From positions 7,224,819 through 7,288,818 of the forward strand of contig NW_020945064.1 in the NCBI RefSeq assembly GCF_900497805.2: a stretch of 64,000 nucleotides of DNA, written 5' to 3'. Below, one piece after another: positions 41,865 to 52,616 of the stretch. This stretch comes from Vombatus ursinus (lineage: Eukaryota; Chordata; Mammalia; Diprotodontia; Vombatidae). The first letter of the stretch is position 1. Every line of letters begins with the position of its first letter. The notes beneath the pieces are model-generated. The model was not told where the DNA came from and did no database searches. It was given only the letters and a program-made list of their open reading frames with translations. A program made the translations under genes and the position numbers.

Positions 41865-42130
41865 TTCACTCTTTTTTGTTTCCTGGACCCCTTGGGCAGT
41901 CTGGCAAAGCCTAGAGACCCCTTCCCAGAATAATGGGGTTTTTTTAAATTAGAATATTTGAACTGAATAATTGAATTTGAATTTTTCTAATGGAAGTTTT
42001 TGAATTTCAAATTAAATTTTGAATTGAATAACAGAATAAATGAAGGACATGAGAAATTTCAGTTAGAAGTTAATGAAAATAAATTTTTCCCATCCAAGTT
42101 CATAGATTCCTTGGGGGCAGTGCGGGGACG
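41865..42130 (+). mobile_element. hAT-type MITE, copy 3 of 7, with an AT-rich internal expansion
   Basis: CCTGGACCCCTTGGGCAGTC, GAGACCCCTTCCCAGAATAA, then repeated GAATTTGAATTT-like sequence and AAGTTCATAGATTCCTTGGG. Confidence 0.65.
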
Positions 42131-42279
42131 GGGAGCGGCGGGCAGTGTGAAGAACTATTGTAATAGAAGTTCCTTGAGGGCAGGGGTCAAGGCTTTGAAG
42201 GGTGTGGCTTGGTGCCTAGCAGAGGGTGACGATGAATATCACCAATGGGAAGGTGAATGAACCTGGGAGTCCTGAAAAG

Positions 42280-42450
42280 CTGGGTGGATTCCAGGGCAAC
42301 ACTTACTAACCTGTTCAGCCACGGGCAAGTCACTTAACCTGTCTGAACCTCAGTTGCTCCATTTATAAAATGGAAATAATGATCCTTATACTGCCTTCCA
42401 AATGAGGTTGTTGTGAAGAAAGCACTCCGTAAACCTCAAATTGCTACAAT
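42280..42450 (+). mobile_element. MIR SINE
   Basis: GGGCAAGTCACTTAACCTGT, CATTTATAAAATGGAAATAA, GAGGTTGTTGTGAAGAAAGC. Confidence 0.7.
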
Positions 42451-42564
42451 TATATAGTATTTGTGAATGATAATTCAGGAAGCCCTCCAGATCTAAGATT
42501 CGTGGTGTCAAATAGCTACAGATCTCAAAGAACTAGAAAGAAACTTTCCAAATCATTTCTTCTT

Positions 42565-42790
42565 GAGTTTGTGTATGTTCTGGACCCCTCTGGCAGTGGG
42601 GAAGCCCCTTCTCAGAATCATGTATTTAAATGTTCAAAATAAAATACTTAAGATTACAAAGGAATCCAAAAGTTAGTGAAAATCAAGATGTAATTATTTT
42701 CCCCATTGAAGTTCATAAAACTCCCTGAAATCTATTCATGGACTCACGGTGGGGGGAGGCGAGGACCCAGGTTAAAAAACGTTTGCTCTA
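42565..42790 (+). mobile_element. hAT-type MITE, copy 4 of 7
   Basis: TCTGGACCCCTCTGGCAGTG, AAATACTTAAGATTACAAAG, ATTCATGGACTCACGG. The clearest copy after the one at 44.8 kb. Confidence 0.75.
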
Positions 42791-42859
42791 AAGTCTCATC
42801 CAAAGGAATGAGTGAATCTTATTCTCATAGTATTTGACTTAAGGAGAGAATAACATATA

Positions 42860-43100
42860 CACTCAATTGGGAATGGAAATCTATCTTACCCTACAGAAAA
42901 ATAGGCTTGGGGGGGAAGGGGAAAAAAGGGGGAGGGGATGATAGAGGGGTGGGCAGATTGGGGGAGGGGATAATCCGAAGCAAACACTTTTAAGGAGGGA
43001 CAGGGTCAAAAGAGAGAATAGAATAAATGCGGGGTGGGATAGGATGAAAGAAAATAGAGTTAGTTTTGCATAAAGTCTCACAATGAAGGACCCTTTCATC
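42860..43100 (+). mobile_element. L1-like 3' UTR segment with polypurine tract
   Basis: ATCTATCTTACCCTACAGAA then G-rich AGGGGGAGGGGATGATAG; the order matches the piece at 21.8-22.1 kb, then continues GGACAGGGTCAAAAGAGAGA. Confidence 0.5.
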
Positions 43101-43181
43101 TTTCATGGTTACTGCAGGATTAACTAGCAACCCAACCCAGCCACACAGTGGAATATATTTCTATAATATAAATGATATATC

Positions 43182-43331
43182 TTTTTTTTTTTTTTGGTTG
43201 GGCAATGGGGGTTAAGTGACTTGCCCAGAGTCACACAGCTAGTAAGTGTTATGTGTCTGAGGCCGGATTTGAACTCAGGTCCTCCTGAATCCAGGGCCAG
43301 TGCTCTATCCACTGCGCCACCTGGCTGCCCC
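43182..43331 (-). mobile_element. WSINE-type SINE, full length
   Basis: T-run, TTGGGCAATGGGGGTTAAGT, GAACTCAGGTCCTCCTGAAT and CCACCTGGCTGCCCC. Confidence 0.88.
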
Positions 43332-43374
43332 CAGATATAATATCTCTATATCTTTTCTAAATATTTCTATAGCC

Positions 43375-43615
43375 TCTCCTATGTGCCAGACACTATACTA
43401 AGCCTTTCACAAATATTATCCTATTTAATCCTCACAACAGCTCAGAGAGGTAGGTGCTATTATTAGCCCCATCTCACAGCTGAGGAAACTGAGACAAACA
43501 GAGGTGAACTGACTTGTCCAGGGTCACACAGCTAGTAGGCGGCTGAGTCAGGATTTGAACTCAAGGACTTCCTGATTCCAGGCTCAGCGTTCTCTCCACT
43601 GGGCCCCCTGACTGC
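43375..43615 (-). mobile_element. MIR3-type SINE
   Basis: CTATGTGCCAGACACTATAC, GAGAGGTAGGTGCTATTATT, AGCTGAGGAAACTGAGACAA, CCTGACTGCCCT. Confidence 0.75.
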
Positions 43616-43699
43616 CCTCATGGAACATCTCAGCTTGGAGCATGACAAGCTCCCAAGACCGCTTCGTTTGACAGATCTCTCCTGCTTTCTGAGAAGCAG

Positions 43700-43835
43700 G
43701 ACAGTGAGTTATAGTGGAAAGGGGACTGAATCCAGAGTCAAGAGACTTGAGTTTGAATCTTGGTTCCGCTACTACTTTTCATATGATCTTGGGCTAGTCA
43801 CTTCACTATATTTGGCATCAATTTTCTCAGATGGC
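43700..43835 (+). mobile_element. MIR SINE
   Basis: GTTATAGTGGAAAGGGGACT, GACTTGAGTTTGAATCTTGG and ATTTTCTCAGATGGCATCTA. Confidence 0.65.
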
Positions 43836-43848
43836 ATCTATAATTACA

Positions 43849-43854
<6 letters not shown>

Positions 43855-43901
<47 letters not shown>

Positions 43902-43911
43902 NNNNNNNNNN

Positions 43912-43958
<47 letters not shown>
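43855..43958 (+). repeat. (CA)n microsatellite interrupted by a 10-N assembly gap
   Basis: Ten N at 43902-43911 in the middle of a CA run, the same pattern as at 14.2 kb. Confidence 0.97.
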
Positions 43959-43960
<2 letters not shown>

Positions 43961-44381
43961 ATGAATTAAATGATATTTCAAAGTTCCTTCACTGAATGCC
44001 TCTCATTCATTGGCTGTTCTTTCCACCCAGCAGGCTAATATCACCCTCTTCGGGAAAAGGGAGATTAGCAGGTGGCAAAGAAATATCAGCTGCTAATTAA
44101 GGTTTTCTTCCTTGATACAATCAGAGGAAGTGAAAGGGCCCCAACAATGGGAGAATTTTGTCAAGAAAGTGGAGCTTGAAGCACGTTTATGGTCAACAGA
44201 TATCTCTGGATGTCTCTGTCCAAGCCCATCCCTCAAAAGGAGAAGGTTCTAGGTGATGATGGTTAAAAATGAGATTTGGAGAATGGAGAAGAGCCATTAA
44301 GAGCTAGAGATACCAGCCCTTAAGCAACAGCTAAAGCCTGGAGAGCGAAGAGAAATGAATACCAATCAGCTGGCTCGCTAG

Positions 44382-44500
44382 CTCTGTCTCTCTGTCTGTT
44401 TTTGTCTCTGCCTCTGTCTGTTTCTCTCTGTCTGTCTTGTCTGTCTGTCTCTCTCTCTGTGTCTCTGTCTGTCTGTCTCTGTCTCTCTCTCTGTTTCTCA
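44382..44500 (+). repeat. (TCTG)n/(TC)n pyrimidine-rich microsatellite
   Basis: CTGTCTGTCTGTCTCTC-type sequence throughout, followed by a short L2/MIR end (CACTTAGCACAATGCCTGGC). Confidence 0.9.
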
Positions 44501-44847
44501 TAGAATCACTTAGCACAATGCCTGGCACATAGTAGGTTCTATGTAAATGCTTATTCCTTTCCCTTCCCTTCCCTTTTCCCTTCCCTGACCAAGTTTCTTG
44601 GTGATTATGGTCAGTTACCCCAAATGGAGTCAGATCAAGTGCCAGCTATTAATCTCTTTACCTAGACAGAGGCCATGATAAAGAAAAACCTGTTGAGGGA
44701 GAGAGGATCAAGTGCTTAGCAAGGAAGCCAATGCAGTCCAGGGGAAAGGCCTGCGGAGATGGGAAGACCTGGCTTAATATCAAAGGATCGCAGAATTAAG
44801 ATCTGGGAGGAGCCTTAGAGATCACTGAGGCCAGGGCTTCTTAACCT

Positions 44848-45025
44848 CTTGTGTGTCCTAGACCCGTTTGATGGTCTAGTGAAGCCCACGGCCCCCCTCT
44901 CTGAATGATGCTTTTGGAATGCATAAAATAAATACGCCACAGTATTACAAAGAAAACCAATTATATTGAAACACAGTGATCAAAAGGATTTTTAAAATAA
45001 TTCATGAACCTCCAGTTAAGAATTC
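44848..45025 (+). mobile_element. hAT-type MITE, copy 5 of 7
   Basis: CTTCTTAACCTCTTGTGTGT start and CCAGTTAAGAATTCT end are inverted repeats (TTCTTAAC versus GTTAAGAA). Between: GACCCGTTTGATGGTCTAGT and CCAATTATATTGAAACACAG. Confidence 0.8.
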
Positions 45026-45034
45026 TCAATATCA

Positions 45035-45160
45035 TCCAATGCTTTCGTTTTACAGATGAAGAAACTGAGGCCCAGAGAAGGGAGTCAACTCTTTTGAGGC
45101 TATGCTCAAGGTAATAAGTAGCCCAGAAAGGGTCTGAACCCAAGTCCCTTGACCCACTCT
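45035..45160 (-). mobile_element. MIR SINE
   Basis: GTTTTACAGATGAAGAAACT, GAGGCCCAGAGAAGGGAGTC and GAACCCAAGTCCCTTGACCC. A forward MIR piece follows to 45245. Confidence 0.7.
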
Positions 45161-45394
45161 GTCTCCCTAATCATTAATCCTATGTGCCTCAGTTTCTTTG
45201 TCTGCAAAGAGGAGATTATAATCCCTGCCCCTCGTTACTAACCCTGGGGTAATATGGGGAAGGGGGAGGCAATATGATATAGGAAGGGTTCTCTGAATTC
45301 CTTCGGCAGACAGGGAGACATGCCGCCAGGCTCCAACACCTGCGAGCGCGGATAGGGACACACTAGTTAACCCACCCCATATCCGCCCCACCTT

Positions 45395-45605
45395 GCAAGC
45401 CCCCTCCAGGATAAGGCCCAGCCATTGCTATGCAAACAGCATGAGAGAAAGTACTAATTTATTTCAGGCAAACAATACCGTACATGTTATTTCCAGAATA
45501 AACATGCTGCGCCCAGGATTCAATTTCTTACCCCCAAGCAACTGCAGGGAACTAAATGAGAAATTTCAGATTTTGCATATTTATATGATTTAAATATATA
45601 TTTAG
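45395..45605 (+). other. Unique AT-rich stretch, candidate conserved non-coding element
   Basis: No repeat resemblance. Holds GGATAAGG, an octamer-like ATGCAAAC at 45430 and ATTTTGCATATTTATATG near the end. No alignment was possible. Confidence 0.3.
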
Positions 45606-45837
45606 GCTCCAGAGGCCTTCCCAAGAACTTCCTTCTCTGGGGGCGGGGAAGATAGGGACTAGAAGCAGGAAAGGGGAGACAGAGAACAATTCATCTCCAA
45701 CACAAGGGACACAGAGGGGCTCAGGGATGGTGGAGACAGAAACGGGGGAGCTTGGCTAGAACCCCCGTCCCCCCAGGGTGAAATGGGTGCAAACTGTGTA
45801 GGCCTTGCTTTGGTCAAGACTGTTGCCTCCCCCATTA

Positions 45838-45935
45838 GAATGTAAGCTCCTCACATGGCAGGCATTATTTTTGCCTTTCTCTGTATTTCCAGTGCTTGTA
45901 TTCCACAGTGCTTGTTGATTGACTGACTGACTGAC
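45838..45935 (+). mobile_element. L2 LINE 3' end
   Basis: AATGTAAGCTCCTCACATGG, CTTTCTCTGTATTTCCAGTG, ending in GACTGACTGACTGA. Confidence 0.75.
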
Positions 45936-46089
45936 TGATAACTGGTTGAGGCTTTGTGTGCAGAGGGGCCATAGAGCTAGGGATGCCTGGTGCTAAATGC
46001 AGTAGGACTCCATTTTGAGAAGCAGTATCCAGTATCAGAAAGAAAAGGGCTCTGCATTTGGAGTCACAGGGTGGTAGAATACTAAGTAA

Positions 46090-46310
46090 CGTCTCTTTCT
46101 GTGGCTCAGGGATTTCTAAGACACTTTCCTCATAGCAGCTCTCTGAAGGAAGTAGTTCAATTATTACTCCTGTTCTATAGATAACAAAACTGAGGCTCAG
46201 AGAGATCAGATAACTTTCTCAGTATCTAACATGGCCGATTAAGTGTCAGAACAGAATTTGAACACGGGTCTCCTGACTCCAAAACCATTGCTCTGTCTCT
46301 CATGTCTCTT
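46090..46310 (-). mobile_element. MIR SINE
   Basis: ATAGATAACAAAACTGAGGC, ATTTGAACACGGGTCTCCTG. Confidence 0.6.
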
Positions 46311-46426
46311 AATAACAGCTGGCATTGATTTGATGTTTGAAGGCTTACCAAGTGCTTTGCATAATGAAGTTGGCACTATTTCTAAATATGGAATGCTCTT
46401 GGTTTGTGGCTCTTGAAAGTCTGCCT

Positions 46427-46586
46427 TGGGGCAGCTAGGTGGCACAGTGGATAGAGCACCGGCCCTGGATTCAGGAGAGCCCGAGTTCAAATGCGGCCTC
46501 AGACACATAACACTTACTAGCTGTGGGACCCTGGGCAAGTCACTTAACTCCCATTGCCTAACCAAAAACCTAAAAAAAAAAAAAAA
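46427..46586 (+). mobile_element. WSINE-type SINE with 11-bp target duplication
   Basis: GGGGCAGCTAGGTGGCACAG near the start, ACTAGCTGTGGGACCCTGGG, A-run tail. AAAGTCTGCCT flanks at 46416-46426 and 46587-46597. Confidence 0.9.
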
Positions 46587-46954
46587 AAAGTCTGCCTGCC
46601 CCATCCACCAGCAGAGTTCACCTGGCCTCAGTCAGTCTGATCTATACGTAGACAAGTTCCTTCACTTGTCAAACATTTTAGATTAGATAGAACTCTGTGC
46701 CTTTCTCATGCTAGGATTCAAAGCGTCTCCACTTTGTAAGAAGAGGCTGGATGGGGCAGGGAGTTGGGCTGGGACGAGATTGACTCCCATCCCCCCCCCC
46801 CCGAAATTCACTGGTCAAGGGGATAGGTTATAATGCAGTAATCAACAATTCACTTAAGGCTCCTTTCACCAGGGAGCCCCAAGTCCTTTGCAGGCACAAA
46901 CGAACAAGTCTCACTGCCCAGCATGGGGGTGCATGGGTGGGTGAGGAGCGTCTA

Positions 46955-47325
46955 ACCTTGGGCAAGTCCCTTAATTTTGCTTGCCTCAGTTTCCTCACTT
47001 GCAAAATGAGGGTGATAACATCGCACCCATTCCTTCTCTCCAGAGACTCCTAATTAGAGAATACCAGGAAGGTCCCTTGAGCTGCTAACTGGTTTACTGA
47101 TGATTAAAATAAGGGCGGGAGAAGGGCCAGAGAGTCACAAGGTTGGAGTAGGAAGGAGGCTTAGTGATCATTTAGCCCAATCTACTCATTTTACAGATGG
47201 CAAAACTAAGTCCCAGAGAGGTACTAGGGCTGGATTTGGTGTGAAGAGATTTACTTACTGGAAGAGAGATCTTGGGTAAGTCACTTTTGCTGTGGGCCTC
47301 AGTTTTCTCATCTAGGTTCTTAGCT
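46955..47325. mobile_element. Three MIR fragments in a row (+, -, +)
   Basis: Forward at 46955-47060 (GCCTCAGTTTCCTCACTTGC), reverse at 47140-47240 (CATTTTACAGATGGCAAAAC), forward at 47245-47325 (GGTAAGTCACTTTTGCTG). Confidence 0.6.
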
Positions 47326-47329
47326 TGGG

Positions 47330-47515
47330 TCCAGGAGCTTTTTTTTTTTTAAATTCTGATAACTGTATTTTCATATAATTAATTGGTTTCCTCCATAATC
47401 CTATGTATTTTATCTTATGCATTAAAAACAATATTCTCAAAAGGGAACCATAGGGCTTCGCCAGTCTGCCAAAGGGTTCCAGGATACCAAAAAGGTTAAG
47501 AATTTCTGGTTTAGG
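47330..47515 (-). mobile_element. hAT-type MITE, copy 6 of 7
   Basis: CTTAGCTTGGGTCCAGGAGC, GATAACTGTATTTTCATATA, CCAGTCTGCCAAAGGGTTCC, AAAAGGTTAAGAATTTCTG. Confidence 0.8.
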
Positions 47516-47564
47516 TGAACCTTAAGGTTCCTTCAAGCTCTAATCTTATAAAAATAAAACCGGT

Positions 47565-47935
47565 CTTAACTTGCTTAACTTCTTGGAGCCTCTGTTTCTT
47601 TATCTGTAAAATGGGTATAATTATGCCCATATCAGCTGCCTGCTGCAGGGTCGATGTAGCTACTTTACTTGAGCACTATGCAAGGATGAGTTGTTGTTGT
47701 TGTAAGTCAAAATAGCTAGCCTGTTGGGAGAGCTGGAATGAGAACCCAGGTGTCCTAACTCCCAGTCTGGGGTTATTGCCACAGTGTATAGCAGGCTCCC
47801 CCTCACCCCCACATACGACCTGTGTTACCTTGGGCAAGTCAACCTTTTGAGGCTTTCATTTTCTTATTGGTTAAAGGAGAAGGCGGGACTTGATGACATT
47901 TAGGTCTCTTCCAATTTGGGGATCTATGAAGAGCT
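47565..47935 (+). mobile_element. Two forward MIR fragments
   Basis: TTTCTTTATCTGTAAAATGG at 47592 and CTTGGGCAAGTCAACCTTTT at 47829. Confidence 0.55.
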
Positions 47936-48167
47936 TTGTCCCTGGGTCTTTGGCTGATCTGGGACAAGGACCAGTGCCTCCCCTAGTCTGGCCACCTCCC
48001 ACACAAAGCAGGGAATGAGGGAGCTCCCAGGAGAAGGTCCTAACATGGAGGCTATGGGGGAGCCATTTTCTCCCATCGCTAAATCCCAAAAGTACTTAAG
48101 GCAAATGGGAAGACATCCATTAAGAGTTCGATAAGGAGCTATTTTCTCCATCAGCAACAAGGCAGTC

Positions 48168-48254
48168 AACCACACTTCCTATGGTGCTGCCTAAGAAAGT
48201 GTAAACCACAAGAAAAGTAGCTGGCCTGGCTTAAGACCGCACAAAGGAGGAAGT
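48168..48254. promoter_or_regulatory. RUNX/ETS site cluster, candidate enhancer
   Basis: AACCACACTTCCT (RUNX next to ETS) at 48168, AACCACA at 48204, ACCGCA at 48236 and GGAGGAAGT at 48246. RUNX1 and ETS factors act with GATA1/FOG1 in megakaryocytes; the link here is inference from motifs. Confidence 0.3.
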
Positions 48255-48447
48255 CAGTGCTGAGGAGGCACAATCTTGACGGTTATAAGGGATTGATCCT
48301 CAGATATTGGAAAGTAGGGAGGATGCTTGGGTGGGGGAGGGTGGAGAAATCAGACCTTACCATTACTGAAAAAAGTTATCGAGAAAACATCAATAACTAG
48401 ACATTCAAATGGTTACTTTCCCATCTTTACAAAATCTCTATGAGAAT

Positions 48448-48708
48448 AGTTGTTGTTCAGTTGTTTTTCATTCATGTCCGACTCTCCATGACCCCATCTG
48501 GGGTTTTCTTGGCAAAGATGCTGGAGTGATTCACCATTTCCTTCTCCAGCTCATTTTACAGATGAGGAAACTGAGGCAAACAGGGTGAAAGGACTAGCCC
48601 AAATTCATACAACTAGTACATATCTGAGGCCAGATTTGAACTCATGAAGATGAGTCTTCCTGACTCCAGGCCTGGAGCTCTTTCCACTGAAACACCACTT
48701 CGCTGCCC
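48448..48708 (-). mobile_element. Mar1-type SINE nested in the RTE fossil
   Basis: GTTGTTGTTCAGTTGTTTTT, CCCCATCTGGGGTTTTCTTG, ending CACTTCGCTGCCC. Confidence 0.88.
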
Positions 48709-48953
48709 ATATGAGCTTATCAATGTACTTTGAAAGCATCCTTGATGAAAGTCGGAGAAGAGAAATGGGAGGTTTTTGCAAATGATAATCAATAGCAGAT
48801 CACATCTCTACAAGTATAGGATTGATTGAAAAGTGTAGAGAATATAAGATCCCTCTGTGACTATTAAAAAAAAAAGCTTTTGCTTTGTAAAACCAATCTT
48901 AACAATTCTTCTCCAATGAGAAGATGTCATAATCATACAAGATTCCTTAAAAG

Positions 48954-49105
48954 TAGGGGTAGCTAGGTGGCACAGTGCATAAAGCTCCGGTCTTGGAGTC
49001 AGGAGGGGCTGAGTTCAAATCTGGCCTTAGACATTTGACACTTACTAACTGTGTGACCTTGGGCAAGTCACTTAACCCCGAATGCCTCACCAAAAAGAAA
49101 AAAAA
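48954..49105 (+). mobile_element. WSINE-type SINE with 15-bp target duplication, nested in the RTE fossil
   Basis: AAGATTCCTTAAAAG is repeated perfectly at 48939-48953 and 49106-49120. Body GTAGCTAGGTGGCACAGTGC, ending ACCCCGAATGCCTCACC and an A-rich tail. Confidence 0.92.
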
Positions 49106-50819
49106 AAGATTCCTTAAAAGAGTAACAACTGAGATAATCTTGCTCAATGACCCTCTGGTTATTAAAATCAAAGGAGGCATCAATTAAAGAGAAGTACGAT
49201 GGCTAAAACTGTTTGCCATTCTCATGATGTATATCTACTGGAGAGTTTAAACAGAACTGGGATTCTTTATGTCACTGTGCTAGTTTTCTGTCAAATCCTA
49301 GGATGCTCTAGGTGTTCCTAAACGAGCTCTGAGATTATCAGAAAGAGTCTAGTCCAACTATATACACGAGAAAAACCAAGGGGATTAAGAATGAGATGAA
49401 GTTGGACAGATGACCTACACAGCTTTGTCCACTGGTACCTACAACTTATACAAACAATGAATGGACAATGAACTGAGCCCAGAACTGGACAGAAGGAAGA
49501 GCAGAGGGTAGATTGTTTCTGGGTAACTGAAGAAGGCTTTCCCCTGAAACAAAGCCCCAGCTTTTTAACATCCATATTCCTCCTTGATGCTCCGTGAATG
49601 CAATTCTCCAGAGAGTTAAAGCTGCAGGTAACTCAGTGGCATTGAAAGGGCAAATGAGAGGGATGAGTGGCTGTGATATAATACCAAAAAATAATTTCAC
49701 AAAAGTGACACATAAGAGTATCTCCAGAAAGGCGCATGTCCAGAAAAGAAGGTGGGCTGGTAATGAGAATGAGGAACAACAGATGGATGGCCAACGGGTT
49801 CCACTGGTATCCATGGAATGTCAATAAGTCTAGAAGATGCCGGCCAGCATGTTGGGTGGATCCTCCTATGGAGAGCCTATGGGAAGACACAGACAAGAGG
49901 GCCACAGGATCGGAAAGTATGAATGGATTTTGATCTGTGCTACAGGAGGTGGGAGGACTGGCATCGAGGAGATGACAGGAGCACTGAGTCAAAGAATGGG
50001 CAAGATGCAGGCACAAGGACAATGTGTCCTTCTGGTGTGACATCTTATGACACCCCTGAAGTGAAGTCACTCAGGGTTTGGGTCCCTGGGCCAAGGGCAA
50101 GGCCAACGTCTGGGAAGGGTCTGTTTCTGCTAACGAGCAAAGGCTTCTACTGACCAGAACTTACTATTTCCCATATGCGCCCAGGACAAACCATTCCCAC
50201 GGATTCTCATTTTCTGCTTAAGGTGTTTGTGGTTGGAAATCCCTGCCCTTTGGCAAGTTGCTCCTCTCCTACTGGGCTGAATCGTGTTCCAGATGGTCTG
50301 CAAGTGTTCTTCGGGTTCCGACATTGTGTGACGCTCAAATCGAGGTAAGCAGTTTCCCCTTTGGGACCAAGGGAGTGGTCGGTGGAGTTATTGCTCCTAA
50401 CAATAGGCTGCAGGGTCCTGAGTCCCATGACCCAACCTGAGCAACTCTTCTAGAGGTTATTACATATGGAACCTGTCCATAAAGGGGAATGAGGGCCTGC
50501 GGAAAAGAGGGGAAAGCTCCAAGGGAAATCAGGCAGTGAGCTGCAGGCTCTGAAGGGGCAGGCAGGAAATGAACCCAGGTGCTTGAAGGCTGTGATCAGA
50601 TGCTGATAAGGTGGCATTCCAGCTTCTGAAAGGGTGGGGCATACTTAATAACCCTTGCCTCCCCCTTCCCACCATCTTGGCTTCTATAAATGCTCATTCA
50701 CTCATTCATGTTATTCAAGCATTCAAAAGCTGACCTTTAGAGAATGCATTGAAATTTACAAAATGATTATATGCACATATCTCATCTGATACACACACAT
50801 ACTTACACACACACAAAAC

Positions 50820-50940
50820 CCCCGAAACATGGGTATTATTTTTTCCGTTTTACAGATGAGGAAACCGAGACTCAGAGAAGGTAACTGAATTGACCATGGT
50901 CAGCCAGCAAAGTATCACATAAGGGATTCAAACTCAAATC
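50820..50940 (-). mobile_element. MIR SINE
   Basis: CGTTTTACAGATGAGGAAAC, CGAGACTCAGAGAAGGTAAC. Confidence 0.65.
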
Positions 50941-50954
50941 TCTCTAAATTCCAA

Positions 50955-51115
50955 GTCTACCCCCTCTTTTTCTTGGTCCCCCTCCCCCTTCCCTTCTCCT
51001 TCCTTCCCTCCCTCCTTTCCTTCCTTTCCTCCTTCTTTCCTTTCTTTCTTCTCTCCTTCCTCTCTCTCTCTGTCTCTCTGTCTCTCTTTCTCCCTCCCCT
51101 TCCCTTTCCCACCCC
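50955..51115 (+). repeat. Pyrimidine-rich (CCTT/TCTG) low-complexity tract
   Basis: Roughly 160 bases of C and T with few exceptions. The long minus-strand K/E/G frame here is a by-product. Confidence 0.9.
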
Positions 51116-51837
51116 TAGGTTCATATCCTCTTTCTAACACTTACTACTTGGGTGACTGACTGTAGACAGGTCCCTTAACTTTTTCTGTGACACAGGAGTA
51201 GGATAACACCTTCGCAAGAGTTCCCTGAAGGAGTTGGTTGTACATTATGCAGCATGCCTTTAAAGCACTTCTATGTCGTAAGCCAATTGTTATGATGATT
51301 CCCACTATTGCCTCTCTCAGCTTAGACTGGAAGGGACCTGGAAGGTCATTGAGTCCAATTGCGTCAATGCATAGATGAGAACAGTGGAGGCCAGGGGGTT
51401 TCCATGACACCACAGAAGGCCTAGGCAGCTTCTGCTACAGCTCCTCCACTGACTCAACAGCCAGGCTGGTTTAGGAAGTCTTAGATAGGAGCTGGCTTCC
51501 TCCTTTTCTGAGATTTCCCATTCCTGGCAAGATATCCAGAACATACCCACACACTTACCCAGAGATCGTCACAGCACCAAGACATGATTCAGTTCCAGAC
51601 TTTTATCTGGAATATTATGGAATATTATTTGAATTGAATATTATTTGAATATTATGGCTTATACTGCTCTGTCTACTGCCCTGCCCCCCAGCCCCACATC
51701 TTATATCCTACTTCTCCCGGGCTTCTTCCTTCTCTTTGTCAACAATTATACCCACAGAAGTATGGAGTCCCAGGCTACACAGACTGAGATAAAATTAGCA
51801 AAGCTAAAAGGGCTAAGACATCAAGTATAATGGAAAG

Positions 51838-52045
51838 AATCAGAGAATGTCAGAGCTGGGAGGGCTCTTAAAACTCAGAATGTCAGAGTTGGGAGGGCCT
51901 TTAGAACAGAGAATGTCAGAGGTAGGAGCACCCTTAGAATGGAGAATGTAAGAGCTGGGAGGGAATTTAGAACTTAGAACCTCAGAGCCAGTAGGGAACT
52001 TAGAACATCAGAGATGAAGCAGAGCTTAGAACATAGAATGCTAGG
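51838..52045 (+). repeat. 33-bp-period tandem array, locus 3 (6-7 units, best preserved)
   Basis: AGAATGTCAGAGCTGGGAGG-type units start at exact 33-base steps: the GTC position (or its equivalent) falls at 51848, 51881, 51914, 51947 and 51980, then a shortened unit and a last AGAATGCTAG. The right side passes into a SINE-like body with CCCAAAGTCACATAGCTATT. Confidence 0.92.
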
Positions 52046-52119
52046 CCTCGAACTTCTAACTGTAAGTGATTAGCCCAAAGTCACATAGCTATTAAATGAC
52101 AAAGGAGATATAGGCATAG

Positions 52120-52260
52120 GGAAATATGGCTCTATCTCTAACTAGCCAAATGACATTGGCAAAGTCCTTGGGCGTCAGGGTCCAACTCTGTAAAAACAGG
52201 GAAGAGGTGCACTAAATTATTCCAATGAGCACTTTCAGATCTGAGATGCTATGATTCTCT
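52120..52260 (+). mobile_element. MIR SINE, degenerate
   Basis: CTAACTAGCCAAATGACATT, then CAGATCTGAGATGCTATGAT, the usual MIR tail. Confidence 0.5.
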
Positions 52261-52616
52261 GAGGAAGATGGCTGGTTAGCCGCAGGGAAAGAGATGGGGG
52301 AGGGGGGTTCACTTTCCTCTGGCCTCTCAAACTCTTACCCTTTGCCATAGATCTAAGATAAGCCCAGCCATTTCACAGGTGTCAGTAGACCCTCTAGGCA
52401 GGCTGCTCTCCATCTGTACCAGCCTGCTGAATTCCTACCAACTTTCATACCTCCTTCAGTGGCTACACACACATCACTCCAAGGACCAGAGGTTCACCTC
52501 TTGGAAGCACATTTCTCCCTTTGGCTGCCAGCAGTGATCTCAAACTGTGGAGGATCTTGCCTATTATTAAAGCCCTGGGCCTTGTTTCTCCTAATAGCCA
52601 AAGGTAGCTCTCTTAA

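Larger units (their letters stand above)
48380..50160 (+). mobile_element. RTE-clade LINE fossil
   Basis: RT remnant around 49120-49330: LLNDPLVIKIKGGIN resembles the RTE motif before QGD, followed by RFNRTGIL- and CQIL-like parts in shifting frames. The C-terminal signature near 49740-49860 reads RRWAGNENEEQQMDGQ and NNRWMANGFHWYPWNVNKS, like the RTE motif RWAGHxxR..DNRW....W.PRDxKR. Many frame changes; the left border is uncertain. Interrupted by two SINEs. Confidence 0.75.

Noticed and set aside
49446-50070. Minus-strand frames of 122 and 145 codons
   Set aside because: Antisense shadows of the RTE LINE remnant.
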